Of a stretch of DNA of 64,000 nt, positions 29,658 to 39,257 are shown in pieces. Every line of letters begins with the position of its first letter. Position 1 is the first letter of the stretch. The DNA comes from PMG-095 sp049324695. GTDB lineage: Bacteria > Myxococcota_A > Polyangia > Polyangiales > Polyangiaceae. Below the pieces are notes generated by a model, which was not told where the DNA came from, made no database searches, and saw only the letters and a program-made list of their open reading frames with translations. A program made the translations under genes and the position numbers. Location of the stretch: NCBI GenBank assembly GCA_049324695.1, contig JBMOMJ010000016.1, positions 62,001-126,000 of the forward strand, given 5' to 3'.

Positions 29658-30953
29658 ATGACGCTCGCCGGCCCTCTCGCTATTCCTCGGTTGCCTTCGC
29701 CGCCGCGCCTGGTTTGGCGCGTCCCGGGCTCCAAGAGCATCACCAACCGTGCGCTGCTCTTGGCGGCGTTGTGCGATGGTCAGAGCCGTCTCGACGGCGT
29801 GCTCGGCAGCGACGACACACGGCACATGCGCAGCGCGCTCGAAGCTTTGGGCGTGGAGATTCGCGAAGGCGACGGCGCATTGTTCGTGAGCGGCGGACGC
29901 GCGCGCTTGCGGCCGGCATCGAAGCCGCTGTTTGTCGGAAACAGTGGAACCACCGTGCGCTTCCTGGCGGCGCTGGCGTGCTTGGTCGACGGCGAGACCA
30001 CGCTGATCGGCGACGAGGCCATGAGCAAGCGACCGATCCAGGTGCTGGTCGATGGCTTGCGCCAGCTCGGCGTCGACGTGCGCTGCGAAACGGGTTGCCC
30101 TCCGTTGACGGTGCGCGGCGGGCGCTTTCCGGGTGGGCGCATTCGGATGCAGGGCGATCGCTCCAGCCAGTATTTTTCAGCTGTCTTGATGGCTGCCGGG
30201 CTCGCCGACGGCGACGTGGAGGTCGACATCGAGGGCGAACTCGTGAGCCGTCCTTTCATCGACATTACGCGCCGCATGATCGCCGACTTCGGCGGCATCG
30301 TCGAAGAGACGGCGAGCGGCTACCGCGTGCGCGCCGTGGGTGGCTATCGCGCGCGCGACTACCGCATCGAACCGGACGCGACAGCGGCGAGCTATCCATT
30401 TGCGCTCGCTGCCGCCAGCCAAGGCAGCGTGGAGGTGCCCGGCCTTGGCGCAAACCCGTTGCAAGGTGACTATGCGTTCGTCGACATCTTGGCCAGCATG
30501 GGCGCACACGTGGAGAAGCACGTCGATCGCACCATCGTGCGCGGCAACGGCGAGCTCGCAGGTGTGGACGTGGACATGCGCGACATCTCGGATACGGTGA
30601 TGACGCTCGCTGCGCTCTCTCCTTTGTGCAAGGGGCCGATGCGCATCCGCAACGTGGCCAACATCCGCATCAAAGAGACCGATCGCTTGGAAGCCACGGC
30701 CACTGAGCTCGAGCGCCTGGGGCAAGCGGTGACAACGGGCCCGGATTGGCTCGCGGTAGAGCCGAGGCCCCTTCAGCCGGCGATGGTCCACACCTACGCC
30801 GACCATCGCATGGCCATGAGCTTCGCCGTTTTGGGCGCAGTCAGCGGCGGGATCTCCATCGAAGACCCTGCCTGTGTCGCCAAGACCTATCCGCATTTCT
30901 TCGATGATCTAGCGGCGGCGTATCGTTCTGCGGGGTCTCCAAAGCCCTGGTGA
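29658..30953 (+). CDS. aroA: 3-phosphoshikimate 1-carboxyvinyltransferase (EPSP synthase)
   Basis: The 431-residue protein has all expected EPSP synthase segments: PGSKSITNRALLLAAL, GNSGTTVRFLAAL, DRSSQYFSAVLMAA, VANIRIKETDRL and TYADHRMAMSFAV. It joins phosphoenolpyruvate to shikimate-3-phosphate in aromatic amino acid synthesis. The ATG at 29658 is preferred to a start 30 codons upstream. No other aro genes are nearby. It is divergent from the DNA methyltransferase. Confidence 0.97.
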   Translation: MTLAGPLAIPRLPSPPRLVWRVPGSKSITNRALLLAALCDGQSRLDGVLGSDDTRHMRSALEALGVEIREGDGALFVSGGRARLRPASKPLFVGNSGTTVRFLAALACLVDGETTLIGDEAMSKRPIQVLVDGLRQLGVDVRCETGCPPLTVRGGRFPGGRIRMQGDRSSQYFSAVLMAAGLADGDVEVDIEGELVSRPFIDITRRMIADFGGIVEETASGYRVRAVGGYRARDYRIEPDATAASYPFALAAASQGSVEVPGLGANPLQGDYAFVDILASMGAHVEKHVDRTIVRGNGELAGVDVDMRDISDTVMTLAALSPLCKGPMRIRNVANIRIKETDRLEATATELERLGQAVTTGPDWLAVEPRPLQPAMVHTYADHRMAMSFAVLGAVSGGISIEDPACVAKTYPHFFDDLAAAYRSAGSPKPW

Positions 30954-30961
30954 ATGCACAT

Positions 30962-30986
30962 TAACTATAACCAAAACAGGTAGTTA
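30962..30986. promoter_or_regulatory. AT-rich inverted repeat, possible operator
   Basis: TAACTA at 30962-30967 and TAGTTA at 30981-30986 form a perfect inverted repeat around 13 bases in an AT-rich patch between aroA and the ketoacyl synthase gene. Position 90 bases before the latter's start fits a binding site, but no regulator can be named. Confidence 0.35.
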
Positions 30987-31078
30987 TCTCTGTCAGGCTC
31001 GACGTGGGTCGGCTGTTCGTTCGTGCGCCGCGTCGATGACTCGACGATGAAGCTAAGCTAAGAGACGCCCCTTCGTTC

Positions 31079-32134
31079 ATGCCCGGCCTCAGCATCATCG
31101 GAACTGGGCGCTTCCTGCCCGGTCGCCCCTACACGAATCACGATCTCGCGCGTGTCATGGACACGAACGACGAGTGGATCCGGCAGCGCACGGGCATCGC
31201 TCAGCGCCACTTCTGCCCACCAGGCCAAGGCGCTGCAGATCTCGCGCTTCCTGCCTGTCAGCAGGCCTTGGAAGCCGCGCGGCTCGCGCCCGCAGACATC
31301 GACTACATCCTGTTCAACACGATGACGCCGGACAACTTGTTCCCGGGACCGGGGGCACTGTTGGGTGCGCGTCTTGGTTGTACGGGGGTGCCGGCGCTCG
31401 ATTTGCGCACGCAGTGCGCCGCCATGTTGTTCGCATTTCAGGTCGCCGAGTCGCTCCTGAACTCCGGCGCCGCACGGCGCATTCTGATTGTGGGAGCGGA
31501 GGCGCACGCCGCCTTGATGCCCTTCGATTGGGAGGTGCTCGACGGCAAGCGTGAAGGCAAGCCGACCGACGCCGCATTCGCCCTCGCGACACAGCACCGT
31601 GGTTGGGCAGTGATCTTCGGCGACGGCGCAGGTGCCTTGGTGGTGGAGCGCGCCGAGCGCCCCGATGCCGGCATCGTTGCGATCGATCTGCACAGCGATG
31701 GGCGCTACGCGAACGAGCTGTGCATTCCGGCAGGCTTTCGTCGGCCGACCGATGCAAGCGCGCCAGATCCAGCCTTTTTCGACGCAGTCCGCATTCAGAT
31801 GAACGGGCGCGACGTCTTCAAGCATGCCGTGACCAAGCTGCCCCGCTCAGTCGCGGATGTATGCGAGAAGGCGCGCGTGCGGGTGAGCGACATCGACTGG
31901 TTCGTGGCGCATCAAGCCAACCAGCGCATCAACGAGTCGGTGTGTGAGCGGCTCGGTGTGCCCCCCGAAAAGATGCCGTCCAACATCGATCGCTGCGGCA
32001 ACACGTCCGCCGCGACGATCCCGCTGCTCCTGGACGAAATGCAGCGCGACGGGCGGCTGCGGCCTGGGCAGCTCGTGTGCTTCCTCGCGCTCGGCGCGGG
32101 GTTTCATTGGGGCAGCGCTCTCGTGCGTTGGTGA
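31079..32134 (+). CDS. 3-oxoacyl-ACP synthase III family protein (FabH-like)
   Basis: The 351-residue protein shows the KAS III fold with the catalytic triad: Cys in LRTQCAAMLFA, His in FVAHQANQRIN and Asn in CGNTSAATIP. KAS III enzymes condense an acyl-CoA primer with malonyl-ACP to start fatty acid synthesis, or build specialised starter units. It is slightly longer than the 317 residues of E. coli FabH because of an insert between residues about 140 and 215. It is not next to other fatty-acid genes, so a secondary-metabolism role is possible. Confidence 0.9.
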   Translation: MPGLSIIGTGRFLPGRPYTNHDLARVMDTNDEWIRQRTGIAQRHFCPPGQGAADLALPACQQALEAARLAPADIDYILFNTMTPDNLFPGPGALLGARLGCTGVPALDLRTQCAAMLFAFQVAESLLNSGAARRILIVGAEAHAALMPFDWEVLDGKREGKPTDAAFALATQHRGWAVIFGDGAGALVVERAERPDAGIVAIDLHSDGRYANELCIPAGFRRPTDASAPDPAFFDAVRIQMNGRDVFKHAVTKLPRSVADVCEKARVRVSDIDWFVAHQANQRINESVCERLGVPPEKMPSNIDRCGNTSAATIPLLLDEMQRDGRLRPGQLVCFLALGAGFHWGSALVRW

Positions 32135-32136
32135 CT

Positions 32137-32153
32137 CGGCGCTAGCTGCGCCG
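32137..32153. terminator. Hairpin between converging genes, weak terminator candidate
   Basis: CGGCGC at 32137-32142 and GCGCCG at 32148-32153 form a 6-bp stem with a 5-nt loop directly after the ketoacyl synthase stop. No T run follows on either strand, so termination is only a guess. Confidence 0.3.
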
Positions 32154-32164
32154 GCAACGCGCGG

Positions 32165-34954
32165 TCAGCGAATGCTGATGCGCTGGCTGATGCTCGTGGA
32201 CGCGCCGCTGAAGGGCTTTACACGAGCTCGTTTCATTGCGTTGGCGATACAGGTTCCGACACTGGTATTCGCGAAGGGAGGCTCGGTGATGAGCGCGCTG
32301 GTGACGGTGCCGTTCGGCGCGAAGGTCACCGAGACTTGCGTCATCCCCGTGGGTCCTCCAGGCTCGCGGCAGCGCGCCGCCTCCAGCAGCTGATCTTCGA
32401 CCGCGTTTCGCGCGGCGGCAGGATCGAATTTGCCAGAGGTCCCATCGGTTGCGGCCTGCTTCGCGCCTTGCTCGAACAGATCTGCGAACCCCCCGTTTGC
32501 GCCTTTGCCCTTGGGCTGCGCAGATTGCGTCGTGTCGGCGGTGGCTGCGATCGCGCTGGTCGCGTCGCCGTTTGCTTGTGGAGCCGGATCGTTGCCGGCC
32601 GCAGGAGGGTTCTGCGGTTGCGCCGCTTGCGGCTGCTCGGGGACTGGCGCCGGTGCTGGCGGCGGAGAGCTCCCTCCGCCCGACGTGAGCACGGCGACGG
32701 CAATCGCGACGACGATGAGCACCCCCACCACCACCGCGATCCACACCTGCTTGTTGCTGCGCGGCTCGAACGTCGTCTTGTCGTCGAAGCTGACGGCCGC
32801 TTGCGAAGCTGACGGCTGTGCAGCGGGTGGCGCGGGCGCCGCGGGCGAACCGAAACCTGCGGCCGCGCCGAACGGGCTACTCACCGCGCCAAACGGACTG
32901 CTCGGCGCCGGAGCGCGTGGTGCGCCAACGGGGAACGGCGAACTCGGCGAAGGCGGCTCGGCTCGGTCGGGCTCTGGAAACCAGCTCCGCTTCGCTTCCG
33001 GCGTAGCGCGATACGTGTCCTGCGGCACCGCGGGCTCGGCAGACGCTGCGGCCGCCGTCTTCGATGCGGGCGGCTTCAAAAGCTCTGCCGCGGCAGCTGC
33101 CCACGGAGAGCTGGCTGCGGGCGCACTCGGCGGCGGCTTCGGCAACGGCTCGCGTCCAGCGGCTGGGCGTTGGGGCCCTGGCGTCACGTCGAGATCGGCG
33201 AACGGAGACGGCCGCAGAATCGTCGGTTCTTCATCCGAGAGATCCGGCGCGGGCGGCGGCGCGGGCCGCACCGGAGTCGGCGCTTTGGTTCCGACCTTCG
33301 GCGTATCTTTCAACGCTGGCGAGAGCTTCGCGTCGGGCGTGCCGGGCGCGGTGACCGCGGTGCTGCGATCGCGCGCGGCGGGCGGCACAGGGCGCGACGA
33401 TGCGGGCCCTGCCGCTCCCGCCGTTGCTGCCGCGGCGGGAAGATTCGGCAAGCCAGGGGCCTCGTCCTTGGCCGCAGCGGGCTCAGTGGCTTCGCCCTTG
33501 GCAGCCTTCGCGAGGTCCTTAGCCTGCTGAACGAGCTGCTGGTCGGGCAGCATCCCCATTGGGATCGTCGCTTGGCGTGGCCGGAAACGCGCGGCTGCCG
33601 CAGCCGGTGCAGGTGGCACACGTGGCGCTGGCTTTCCATCGGGCGTGGCCTCGGCGGCGACTGGCGGAACCACCACGGGCGCCGTCGCCGGTGTCCTCGC
33701 GGCCTTGGGTTGCGACGGTGGCTTCAGGTGCCGCGCCAGCTCGGGCACCTTCTTCACTTCGAGCCACTCGGCCATGCCGTCGCGCCAGACCAGCGTGTTC
33801 TCGTGAATGTCGCCGCGCGCGATGAACTCAGCGATCTGCTGCTCGGTGAGCTCGCGATCGCCACCCGGCATATCGACTGCGAAGAGTGCACCACCGGCTT
33901 CCGCGATCGGCGCGGCGGGTGCGGCGTCGGGCGCGAGCAACGGCTCTGGCATTGCCATTGAGCTCGGTGCCGCGACGATCGGTTCCGCTACGACGCCGGT
34001 CGCACTCGTGACAGGCTGCGTGCCTGCCGTTGCTGCACTAGTCACGACGCCCATAGAGCTGGTGATCGCGCCGGGGCTCGTCGTTTCGGGCGCCTGCTTG
34101 GCTTCTGCGGGCGCCTTCGCTGCGGCTGGTACTTTGGCTGCCGGTGCGGGCGCGGGTCGTGCCGCGCGCGCGGCTCCCGCGAGGCCCACTGCGGGGCTCT
34201 TGAACTGCGCCTTGGGGGACGCAGCTGTCGGAGCGGCCTTGGCAGCTGCGCGAGGCGCGGGCGCTTCGGCTTTTGCTTCAGCGGCCTTCACTTCGGCTTC
34301 GGCTGGCATTTCGGGCTTGGACTCGAGCGGCGCGCGCGTCGCTTCTGCGGGCGGTTCCGCTTTGGCTTCCGCAGGCGGCTCTGGTTTAGGCTCGGCCGGA
34401 GCTTCAGCCGGAGCTTCGACCTTCGCTTCGGCCGGAGCCTCGACCTTCGCTTCGGCCGGAGCAGAGACGGGTTCCGCAGCAGGAGCAGCTTTCGGCGACG
34501 ACGCAGCTTTCGGTGACGACGCAGCTTTTGGTGACGACGCTGCCTTGGGGCTCGACGCGGCTTTCGGCGACGAACCCGCTTCGGGTGCGCGCGCTTCGAC
34601 TGGCTTCGCTTCGGTCGGCTTCGCTTCGGTCGGCTTCGCTTCGGTCGGCTTCGCTTCGGGAGCCTTTGCTTCCGGCTCGGCCTTCGCCGCTGGTGCCTCG
34701 GCTGGCTTTGCAGGTTCTGGAGCCTTCGCGGGCTCAGCAGCTTTTGCAGGCTCCGGTTCAGCGGGTTTTGGCGCGGGCGCCGGTGCGGGACCGACCTTCG
34801 CTTCGGCCATCCCCTTGGTGCCGTCGACACGAATGGGCGACTGGCACTGCTTGCACTTCACCGTTACGACGCGGCCTTTGATTTTTTGATCAAAGACTTC
34901 ATCGGATATGGAGAAGCTCTTTCCACACGCAGGGCACGCGACGGGAAGCGGCAT
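32165..34954 (-). CDS. AgmX-like zinc-ribbon/GYF protein with TonB-like C-terminus
   Basis: The 929-residue protein has an MJ0042-type zinc ribbon (C7, C10, C34, C37), a very long Ala/Pro/Glu/Lys-rich low-complexity region with PTEAK and SSPKAA repeats, a GYF_2-like domain (about 350-410), a transmembrane helix (about 738-757) and a C-terminal AgmX/PglI-type domain (about 843-929) with a conserved Cys pair. The layout matches myxobacterial AgmX proteins implicated in adventurous gliding motility, thought to link cytoplasm to the envelope. A specific motility role here is inferred, as no other gliding genes are adjacent. Confidence 0.88.
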   Translation of the reverse strand: MPLPVACPACGKSFSISDEVFDQKIKGRVVTVKCKQCQSPIRVDGTKGMAEAKVGPAPAPAPKPAEPEPAKAAEPAKAPEPAKPAEAPAAKAEPEAKAPEAKPTEAKPTEAKPTEAKPVEARAPEAGSSPKAASSPKAASSPKAASSPKAASSPKAAPAAEPVSAPAEAKVEAPAEAKVEAPAEAPAEPKPEPPAEAKAEPPAEATRAPLESKPEMPAEAEVKAAEAKAEAPAPRAAAKAAPTAASPKAQFKSPAVGLAGAARAARPAPAPAAKVPAAAKAPAEAKQAPETTSPGAITSSMGVVTSAATAGTQPVTSATGVVAEPIVAAPSSMAMPEPLLAPDAAPAAPIAEAGGALFAVDMPGGDRELTEQQIAEFIARGDIHENTLVWRDGMAEWLEVKKVPELARHLKPPSQPKAARTPATAPVVVPPVAAEATPDGKPAPRVPPAPAAAAARFRPRQATIPMGMLPDQQLVQQAKDLAKAAKGEATEPAAAKDEAPGLPNLPAAAATAGAAGPASSRPVPPAARDRSTAVTAPGTPDAKLSPALKDTPKVGTKAPTPVRPAPPPAPDLSDEEPTILRPSPFADLDVTPGPQRPAAGREPLPKPPPSAPAASSPWAAAAAELLKPPASKTAAAASAEPAVPQDTYRATPEAKRSWFPEPDRAEPPSPSSPFPVGAPRAPAPSSPFGAVSSPFGAAAGFGSPAAPAPPAAQPSASQAAVSFDDKTTFEPRSNKQVWIAVVVGVLIVVAIAVAVLTSGGGSSPPPAPAPVPEQPQAAQPQNPPAAGNDPAPQANGDATSAIAATADTTQSAQPKGKGANGGFADLFEQGAKQAATDGTSGKFDPAAARNAVEDQLLEAARCREPGGPTGMTQVSVTFAPNGTVTSALITEPPFANTSVGTCIANAMKRARVKPFSGASTSISQRISIR
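34602..34660 (-). repeat. 15-bp tandem repeat inside the AgmX-like gene
   Basis: About four nearly perfect copies of GGCTTCGCTTCGGTC at 15-base spacing (34602, 34617, 34632, 34647) encode successive PTEAK units. A related 18-bp unit encoding SSPKAA lies just beside it (about 34496-34550). Copy number changes would keep frame. Confidence 0.9.
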
Positions 34955-35128
34955 TCGAGACCCCCTAGCCTACACGCTCTGTCCCCAAATGACTCAGTTT
35001 TCGGCTCCTCGAAAGCTTGCTCGGAATCCGGCGGTACGGTGCTCGGTCAACCAGCCAGCGCTACGCACACCTACCTTCACGGGAGCTTTGCGGTGTCGCT
35101 CCGATCGAGCGCGTGCAATGCCTAGCTG

Positions 35129-35884
35129 ATGAGCGGTTTGGTCGAAGGCAGAGTGGTGCGTCGCCACGAATGGGCGAAGGGACTCATCACCTTGAGCATC
35201 GCGGCGGACGTGCGGCCTTTTGCCCCAGGCCAGTTCTTCAATCTCGGCCTCGATGCGGTCGAGGACCCTATTCGAAGGGCCTACTCGGCGGCTTCGGCCC
35301 CAGGAGCGGACCAGCTCGAATTCTATTTGACTGAAGTGAACGGCGGCGCGCTCACACCCAGGCTGTTCCGCCTCGGCGAAAACGACCGCGTGCTCGTCGA
35401 TCCTAATCCGCAGGGTTTCTTTACCTTTGCCTGGTTGCCGCCAGCTGCCGAGCTCTGGATGGTTGCGACTGGAACCGGCCTCGGGCCCTTCATTTCGATG
35501 CTGCGCTCGGGTGAAGCCAGCGCGCGCTTCGAGCGGGTGGTGGTGGTGCACGGTGTGCGTCATTTCGCGGAACTGGGTTACCGCGGCGAGCTCGAAGCTC
35601 TGGCGCGCGAAAGCAAGGGGAAGATCGGTTACGTGCCCGTCGTGAGCCGCGAGACCCATACGGACGCGATCACCGGACGCATCACGACTGCCTTCACGGG
35701 CGGCGAGCTCGAGCGGCGCGCTGCGCTGGCGTTCACTCCCGAGCGCAGCCACGTCATGCTGTGTGGCAACCCCGGCATGATCGACGAGATGCTCGACTTG
35801 CTCGCGGTGCGCGGCTTGCGACGCCATCGCACGCGCAAGCCCGGCCATGTCACGGTCGAGCGTTATTGGGAAGCCGAAAGCTAA
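35129..35884 (+). CDS. fpr: Ferredoxin/flavodoxin--NADP+ reductase
   Basis: The 251-residue protein has the FNR layout: an FAD-binding beta barrel with FAPGQFFNLGL and RRAYSAAS, and an NADP domain with WMVATGTGLGPFISML, VHGVRH and CGNPGMIDEM, ending VERYWE, the aromatic tail typical of bacterial Fpr. It passes electrons between NADPH and ferredoxin or flavodoxin. It starts at the ATG at 35129; the AgmX-like gene is divergent. Its stop is 11 bases from that of the converging SDR gene. Confidence 0.93.
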   Translation: MSGLVEGRVVRRHEWAKGLITLSIAADVRPFAPGQFFNLGLDAVEDPIRRAYSAASAPGADQLEFYLTEVNGGALTPRLFRLGENDRVLVDPNPQGFFTFAWLPPAAELWMVATGTGLGPFISMLRSGEASARFERVVVVHGVRHFAELGYRGELEALARESKGKIGYVPVVSRETHTDAITGRITTAFTGGELERRAALAFTPERSHVMLCGNPGMIDEMLDLLAVRGLRRHRTRKPGHVTVERYWEAES

Positions 35885-35895
35885 CGCTCAGGGCC

Positions 35896-36624
35896 CTAAG
35901 AGCGGCCGTACACGGGCAACGCGGCGCCGGAAACGTCGCGTGCTGCGTCCGAGAGCAAGAAGCCGATTACTTCGCACAACGACTCACGTGTCACCCAACG
36001 CGACGGATCGGCGCTGGGCATCGCGCTGCGGTTCGCGGGCGTGTCGATGGTGCTCGGCAGCACCGCGTTGATGCGCACCCCATCATCCAAAACCTCGGCA
36101 GCCACCGTTTGCATCAGCGCGATTAGCGCAGCTTTGCTGGCCGCGTAGGCAGCGGCGCCGCGACTCTCCCAGGGGCGTAGCGCAGCGCGCGAACCGATCA
36201 GCACGATGCTGCCGCGTTTGGCCGCGACCATGGGCGGCAACAGTGCTTCCAGCGAGACGCGCGCTGTCTCCAAGTTTTGGTCCATCATCTTGCGCCACGT
36301 CGCATCCGACTCGCCTTCGAAAAAGCGCTTGCCACCGGCGTATCCCCCCGCGACCAGCACGGCGCCAGCCACGGGCCCATAATCACTCGTGATGCGTTCG
36401 ACGACGGGCGACCACGTCTCCGCGGACGTTGCTTCGAGCTCGAGCGGCTGCACGCCAGCTGCCTCGCGCGCAACCTCTGCCAAACGCTGCCCCGCGCCGG
36501 GTCGATCGATTGCCACCACGGTGCGGCCGCGCGCAGCCAAGTAACGAACCAAAGCGGAACCCAGAGCCCCCGCGGCGCCGGTCACGACCACCACTGAACG
36601 CACCGCACTATTTTCCAAGCGCAC
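35896..36624 (-). CDS. Short-chain dehydrogenase/reductase (SDR)
   Basis: The 242-residue protein is a classical SDR: coenzyme motif TGAAGALG near residues 15-22, VAGGYAGG at the NNAG-equivalent place, catalytic Ser in LIGSRAA and YAASK as the YxxxK pair, then NAVLPSTIDTPANR. It oxidises or reduces an unknown alcohol/ketone with NAD(P). A possible cotranscript with the upstream outer-membrane protein is suggested by the 10-base gap. Confidence 0.9.
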   Translation of the reverse strand: MRLENSAVRSVVVVTGAAGALGSALVRYLAARGRTVVAIDRPGAGQRLAEVAREAAGVQPLELEATSAETWSPVVERITSDYGPVAGAVLVAGGYAGGKRFFEGESDATWRKMMDQNLETARVSLEALLPPMVAAKRGSIVLIGSRAALRPWESRGAAAYAASKAALIALMQTVAAEVLDDGVRINAVLPSTIDTPANRSAMPSADPSRWVTRESLCEVIGFLLSDAARDVSGAALPVYGRS

Positions 36625-36634
36625 CTCTCTTGAG

Positions 36635-37609
36635 TCAGAAGGTTACACCCAACGAGAGACGGAACATCAATTGAATCGGATAGGTGCTGCTATGCAAATC
36701 GATGGCTTGCGACCAGGTGCGGTCGAGCGCCAACGCCAGCGATTCGTTACGGCAGCCGCTGGTTGCGATGCGCATGCCAGAGAAGCAACGTTGTTCCTTG
36801 TTGAGCTCCACACCGATGCCGAGCCCACCTGCGAGCGTGAACAGTCCCCAAGTCGAGTGGCCGCCGATGTAGCCGTAAAAGTGCCGGTCCACGTGCGATA
36901 CGCTGTCGAACGCGCCGTTCTGATCCGTAGCCGTGTAGGTGTACGCGTAATTCGTGACAATCGCGCGCAGCACGGTGCCTTTCATCGGCTTGCCGCTGAG
37001 CCAAAATCCAGCACCCACCGATGTGCCTGCCAGCGCTCCCACCCCATTCGACTCTTGGCTCACGACACCATCGGCGCTCCAGCGCAAGTTCGGAGGTACC
37101 TCCGAAGTTACGAATACCGGCACCATTTCGAAGCTAATGAACTTGTAGATCTGCGTCTCGAGCTCCAGACCAAGCCGCCCATCGAGCAGCCATCTCAGCG
37201 GATCGATGCGGAACGAGAGCACTGGCCGACCGCTGGCGCTCTCTGGTCGCCGCGGTGGAGGCGGTGGCTCAGCAATCAACGGCTCTGGCGGGGCGGGCGG
37301 CGGAGCGGCTTGCTGCGGCGGTGGCGGTGTTGTCGGTGCGGGCGGCGGAAGGGTTGTAGGCGCAGGCGGAGCGGTTGCCGGTGGCGTAGCTGCCGGAGCT
37401 GGGGGAGCCGTCGCTGGTGCCGTCGCGGGCGGAGCTGTGGGTGCGGGAGTCGACGCGGCGGGCGGCGGTGGTGGGGGTGGTGGCGCGGCCTGCACCGGAG
37501 TCGGCGCTGGCTCGGGCGGGAATGCAGCTTGCGCCATGCCGCTGGGCGACCACGAGAACAGCGCGGCGAGTGCAACGGCGGGTCCGACGGCTCCCTGCCT
37601 CATCCTCAT
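36635..37609 (-). CDS. Pro-rich outer-membrane beta-barrel-like protein, hypothetical
   Basis: The 324-residue protein has a cleavable signal (cut near MAQA, residue about 26), a Pro/Ala-rich spacer (about 28-122) and a beta-rich C-terminal domain of about 200 residues ending in MFRLSLGVTF, whose final Phe fits outer-membrane barrel insertion. Two Cys (in QRCFSG and SGCRN) may pair. No named family is recognised. The Pro-rich stretch may cross the periplasm or peptidoglycan. The start ATG at 37609 is divergent from pepA. Confidence 0.75.
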   Translation of the reverse strand: MRMRQGAVGPAVALAALFSWSPSGMAQAAFPPEPAPTPVQAAPPPPPPPPAASTPAPTAPPATAPATAPPAPAATPPATAPPAPTTLPPPAPTTPPPPQQAAPPPAPPEPLIAEPPPPPRRPESASGRPVLSFRIDPLRWLLDGRLGLELETQIYKFISFEMVPVFVTSEVPPNLRWSADGVVSQESNGVGALAGTSVGAGFWLSGKPMKGTVLRAIVTNYAYTYTATDQNGAFDSVSHVDRHFYGYIGGHSTWGLFTLAGGLGIGVELNKEQRCFSGMRIATSGCRNESLALALDRTWSQAIDLHSSTYPIQLMFRLSLGVTF

Positions 37610-37739
37610 GCAATGAGAATAGTGGAGCTTCGGCGTGTGCGCATGCAGATGCGGCGCATTTCGGCCGCGCCGCAGGTTCGCCGCAGTCTCGCTCTCGAAT
37701 GGAGCAACTTTTGGCGAGGAGTGCTACTTCTACCCGAAA

Positions 37740-39221
37740 ATGTCGCTCTCGGTATCGCTCGTCTCCCACGACCCTTTGGCAGAGAGTGCGGACGCGCTCG
37801 TAGTGTTCGTGTTCGCTGGCGCTCTCGCCGAGCACCCGACGCTGCGCGCGCTCGACAAGGCTCTGCACGGCGCCCTGCTCACGCACGCGAAGGCGCAAGA
37901 GTTCGAAGGCAAACCCGAACAGGTGTTGGATGTTCCGAGCCTCGGACGCTTCAAACCAAGGCGCCTGCTCGTCGTGGGAGCGGGACCAGCGGAGGATCTC
38001 GATGCGGCGCGCTTGCGTGGCGTGATTGCGACGGGTGCACGTGCGGCGGCACAAAGCGCGAAGACCGCGTCCATGGTTGTTCCCAGTGAAGACGTCGATT
38101 TGCGCGTCGTCGGCGAGGGCATCGGGCTCGGCACCTATCGCTTCACCAAATACTTCACTGGTGATCGCCGTCCCAAGACCGAGCTCGGCAAGCTTTCGCT
38201 GTTGCTACCTTCCGGCAAACCCACGGCAGCTGCGAAGAAGGCGTTGGCGCTCGGGCTCGATGTTGCCAAGGCGGTCTGCGTTGCGCGCGACGCCGTGAAC
38301 GAACCGCCGAATGTCATCTATCCGGAAACGCTCGCAGCGCTTGCGCGGCGAGTGGCTCAGGCGCACAAGCTCAAAATCAAAGTGCTCGACAAAAAGGGCA
38401 TTTTGGCGGCCGGAATGAACCTTCATTACGCGGTTGGCCAAGGCAGCGCCAACGAGCCACGCTTCATTCACATCACGTACACACCCAAAAAGAAAAAGAA
38501 GAAGGTTGCCTTCGTTGGTAAGGGCCTGACCTTCGACTCGGGTGGTCTCTGCATCAAGCCGGCACCCGGCATGGGTGACATGAAGTCGGACATGGGCGGC
38601 GCTGCAGCAGTGATCGGGTTGATGGCAGCGGTCGGCACGCTGCAGCCCGACGTCGAGGTGCACGGCATCGTCGGCGCAGCTGAAAACATGCCGGACGGCG
38701 AGGCGTATCGTCCTGCCGACGTGTTCACATCCCTCGACGGAAAGACGGTCGAGATCATCAATACCGACGCCGAGGGCCGGCTCGTGTTGGCCGACGCTTT
38801 GACCTACGCCGCCCGCTTGAAGCCCGACCTCATCGTGGACGCCGCGACGCTGACTGGCGCCGCGTTGATCGCGCTCGGTAAGTCCTGCTCGGCTTTCTAC
38901 ACGGCGGACGACACACTCGCGAGCGCCGTCGAAGCCGCGGCCCGCAGCGCCGGCGAAAGCTTCTGGCGCATGCCGCTGCTGGACGAGCTCGCGGAAGGCT
39001 TGAAGAGCGACGTCGCCGATCTCAAACACACCGGTGACCGTTACGGTGGATCCATCACCGCCGCGCTCTTCCTGCGAGAGTTCGTTGGAAAGACACCCTG
39101 GATCCACTGCGACATCGCCGGTCCGGTGTTGGCCGATCGCGCCAAGGGCGTCGTTCCGAAAGGCGGCACCGGCCACGCGGTGCTCACCTTCGTCGAGCTC
39201 GTCCAGAGCTTTTCACGCTGA
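37740..39221 (+). CDS. pepA: Leucyl aminopeptidase (M17 family)
   Basis: The 493-residue protein has the M17 C-terminal catalytic domain with GKGLTFDSGG, MKSDMGGAAAV and the signature NTDAEGRLVLADAL, holding the two-metal site and catalytic Lys and Arg. It removes N-terminal residues from peptides in the cytoplasm. A poly-Lys stretch (PKKKKKK) precedes the active domain. The ATG at 37740 is preferred to an upstream frame start. It heads a closely spaced run of five plus-strand genes. Confidence 0.96.
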   Translation: MSLSVSLVSHDPLAESADALVVFVFAGALAEHPTLRALDKALHGALLTHAKAQEFEGKPEQVLDVPSLGRFKPRRLLVVGAGPAEDLDAARLRGVIATGARAAAQSAKTASMVVPSEDVDLRVVGEGIGLGTYRFTKYFTGDRRPKTELGKLSLLLPSGKPTAAAKKALALGLDVAKAVCVARDAVNEPPNVIYPETLAALARRVAQAHKLKIKVLDKKGILAAGMNLHYAVGQGSANEPRFIHITYTPKKKKKKVAFVGKGLTFDSGGLCIKPAPGMGDMKSDMGGAAAVIGLMAAVGTLQPDVEVHGIVGAAENMPDGEAYRPADVFTSLDGKTVEIINTDAEGRLVLADALTYAARLKPDLIVDAATLTGAALIALGKSCSAFYTADDTLASAVEAAARSAGESFWRMPLLDELAEGLKSDVADLKHTGDRYGGSITAALFLREFVGKTPWIHCDIAGPVLADRAKGVVPKGGTGHAVLTFVELVQSFSR

Positions 39222-39257
39222 AGCAGCTTGAGACCAGGGAAGCATCGTTAGACTAGG

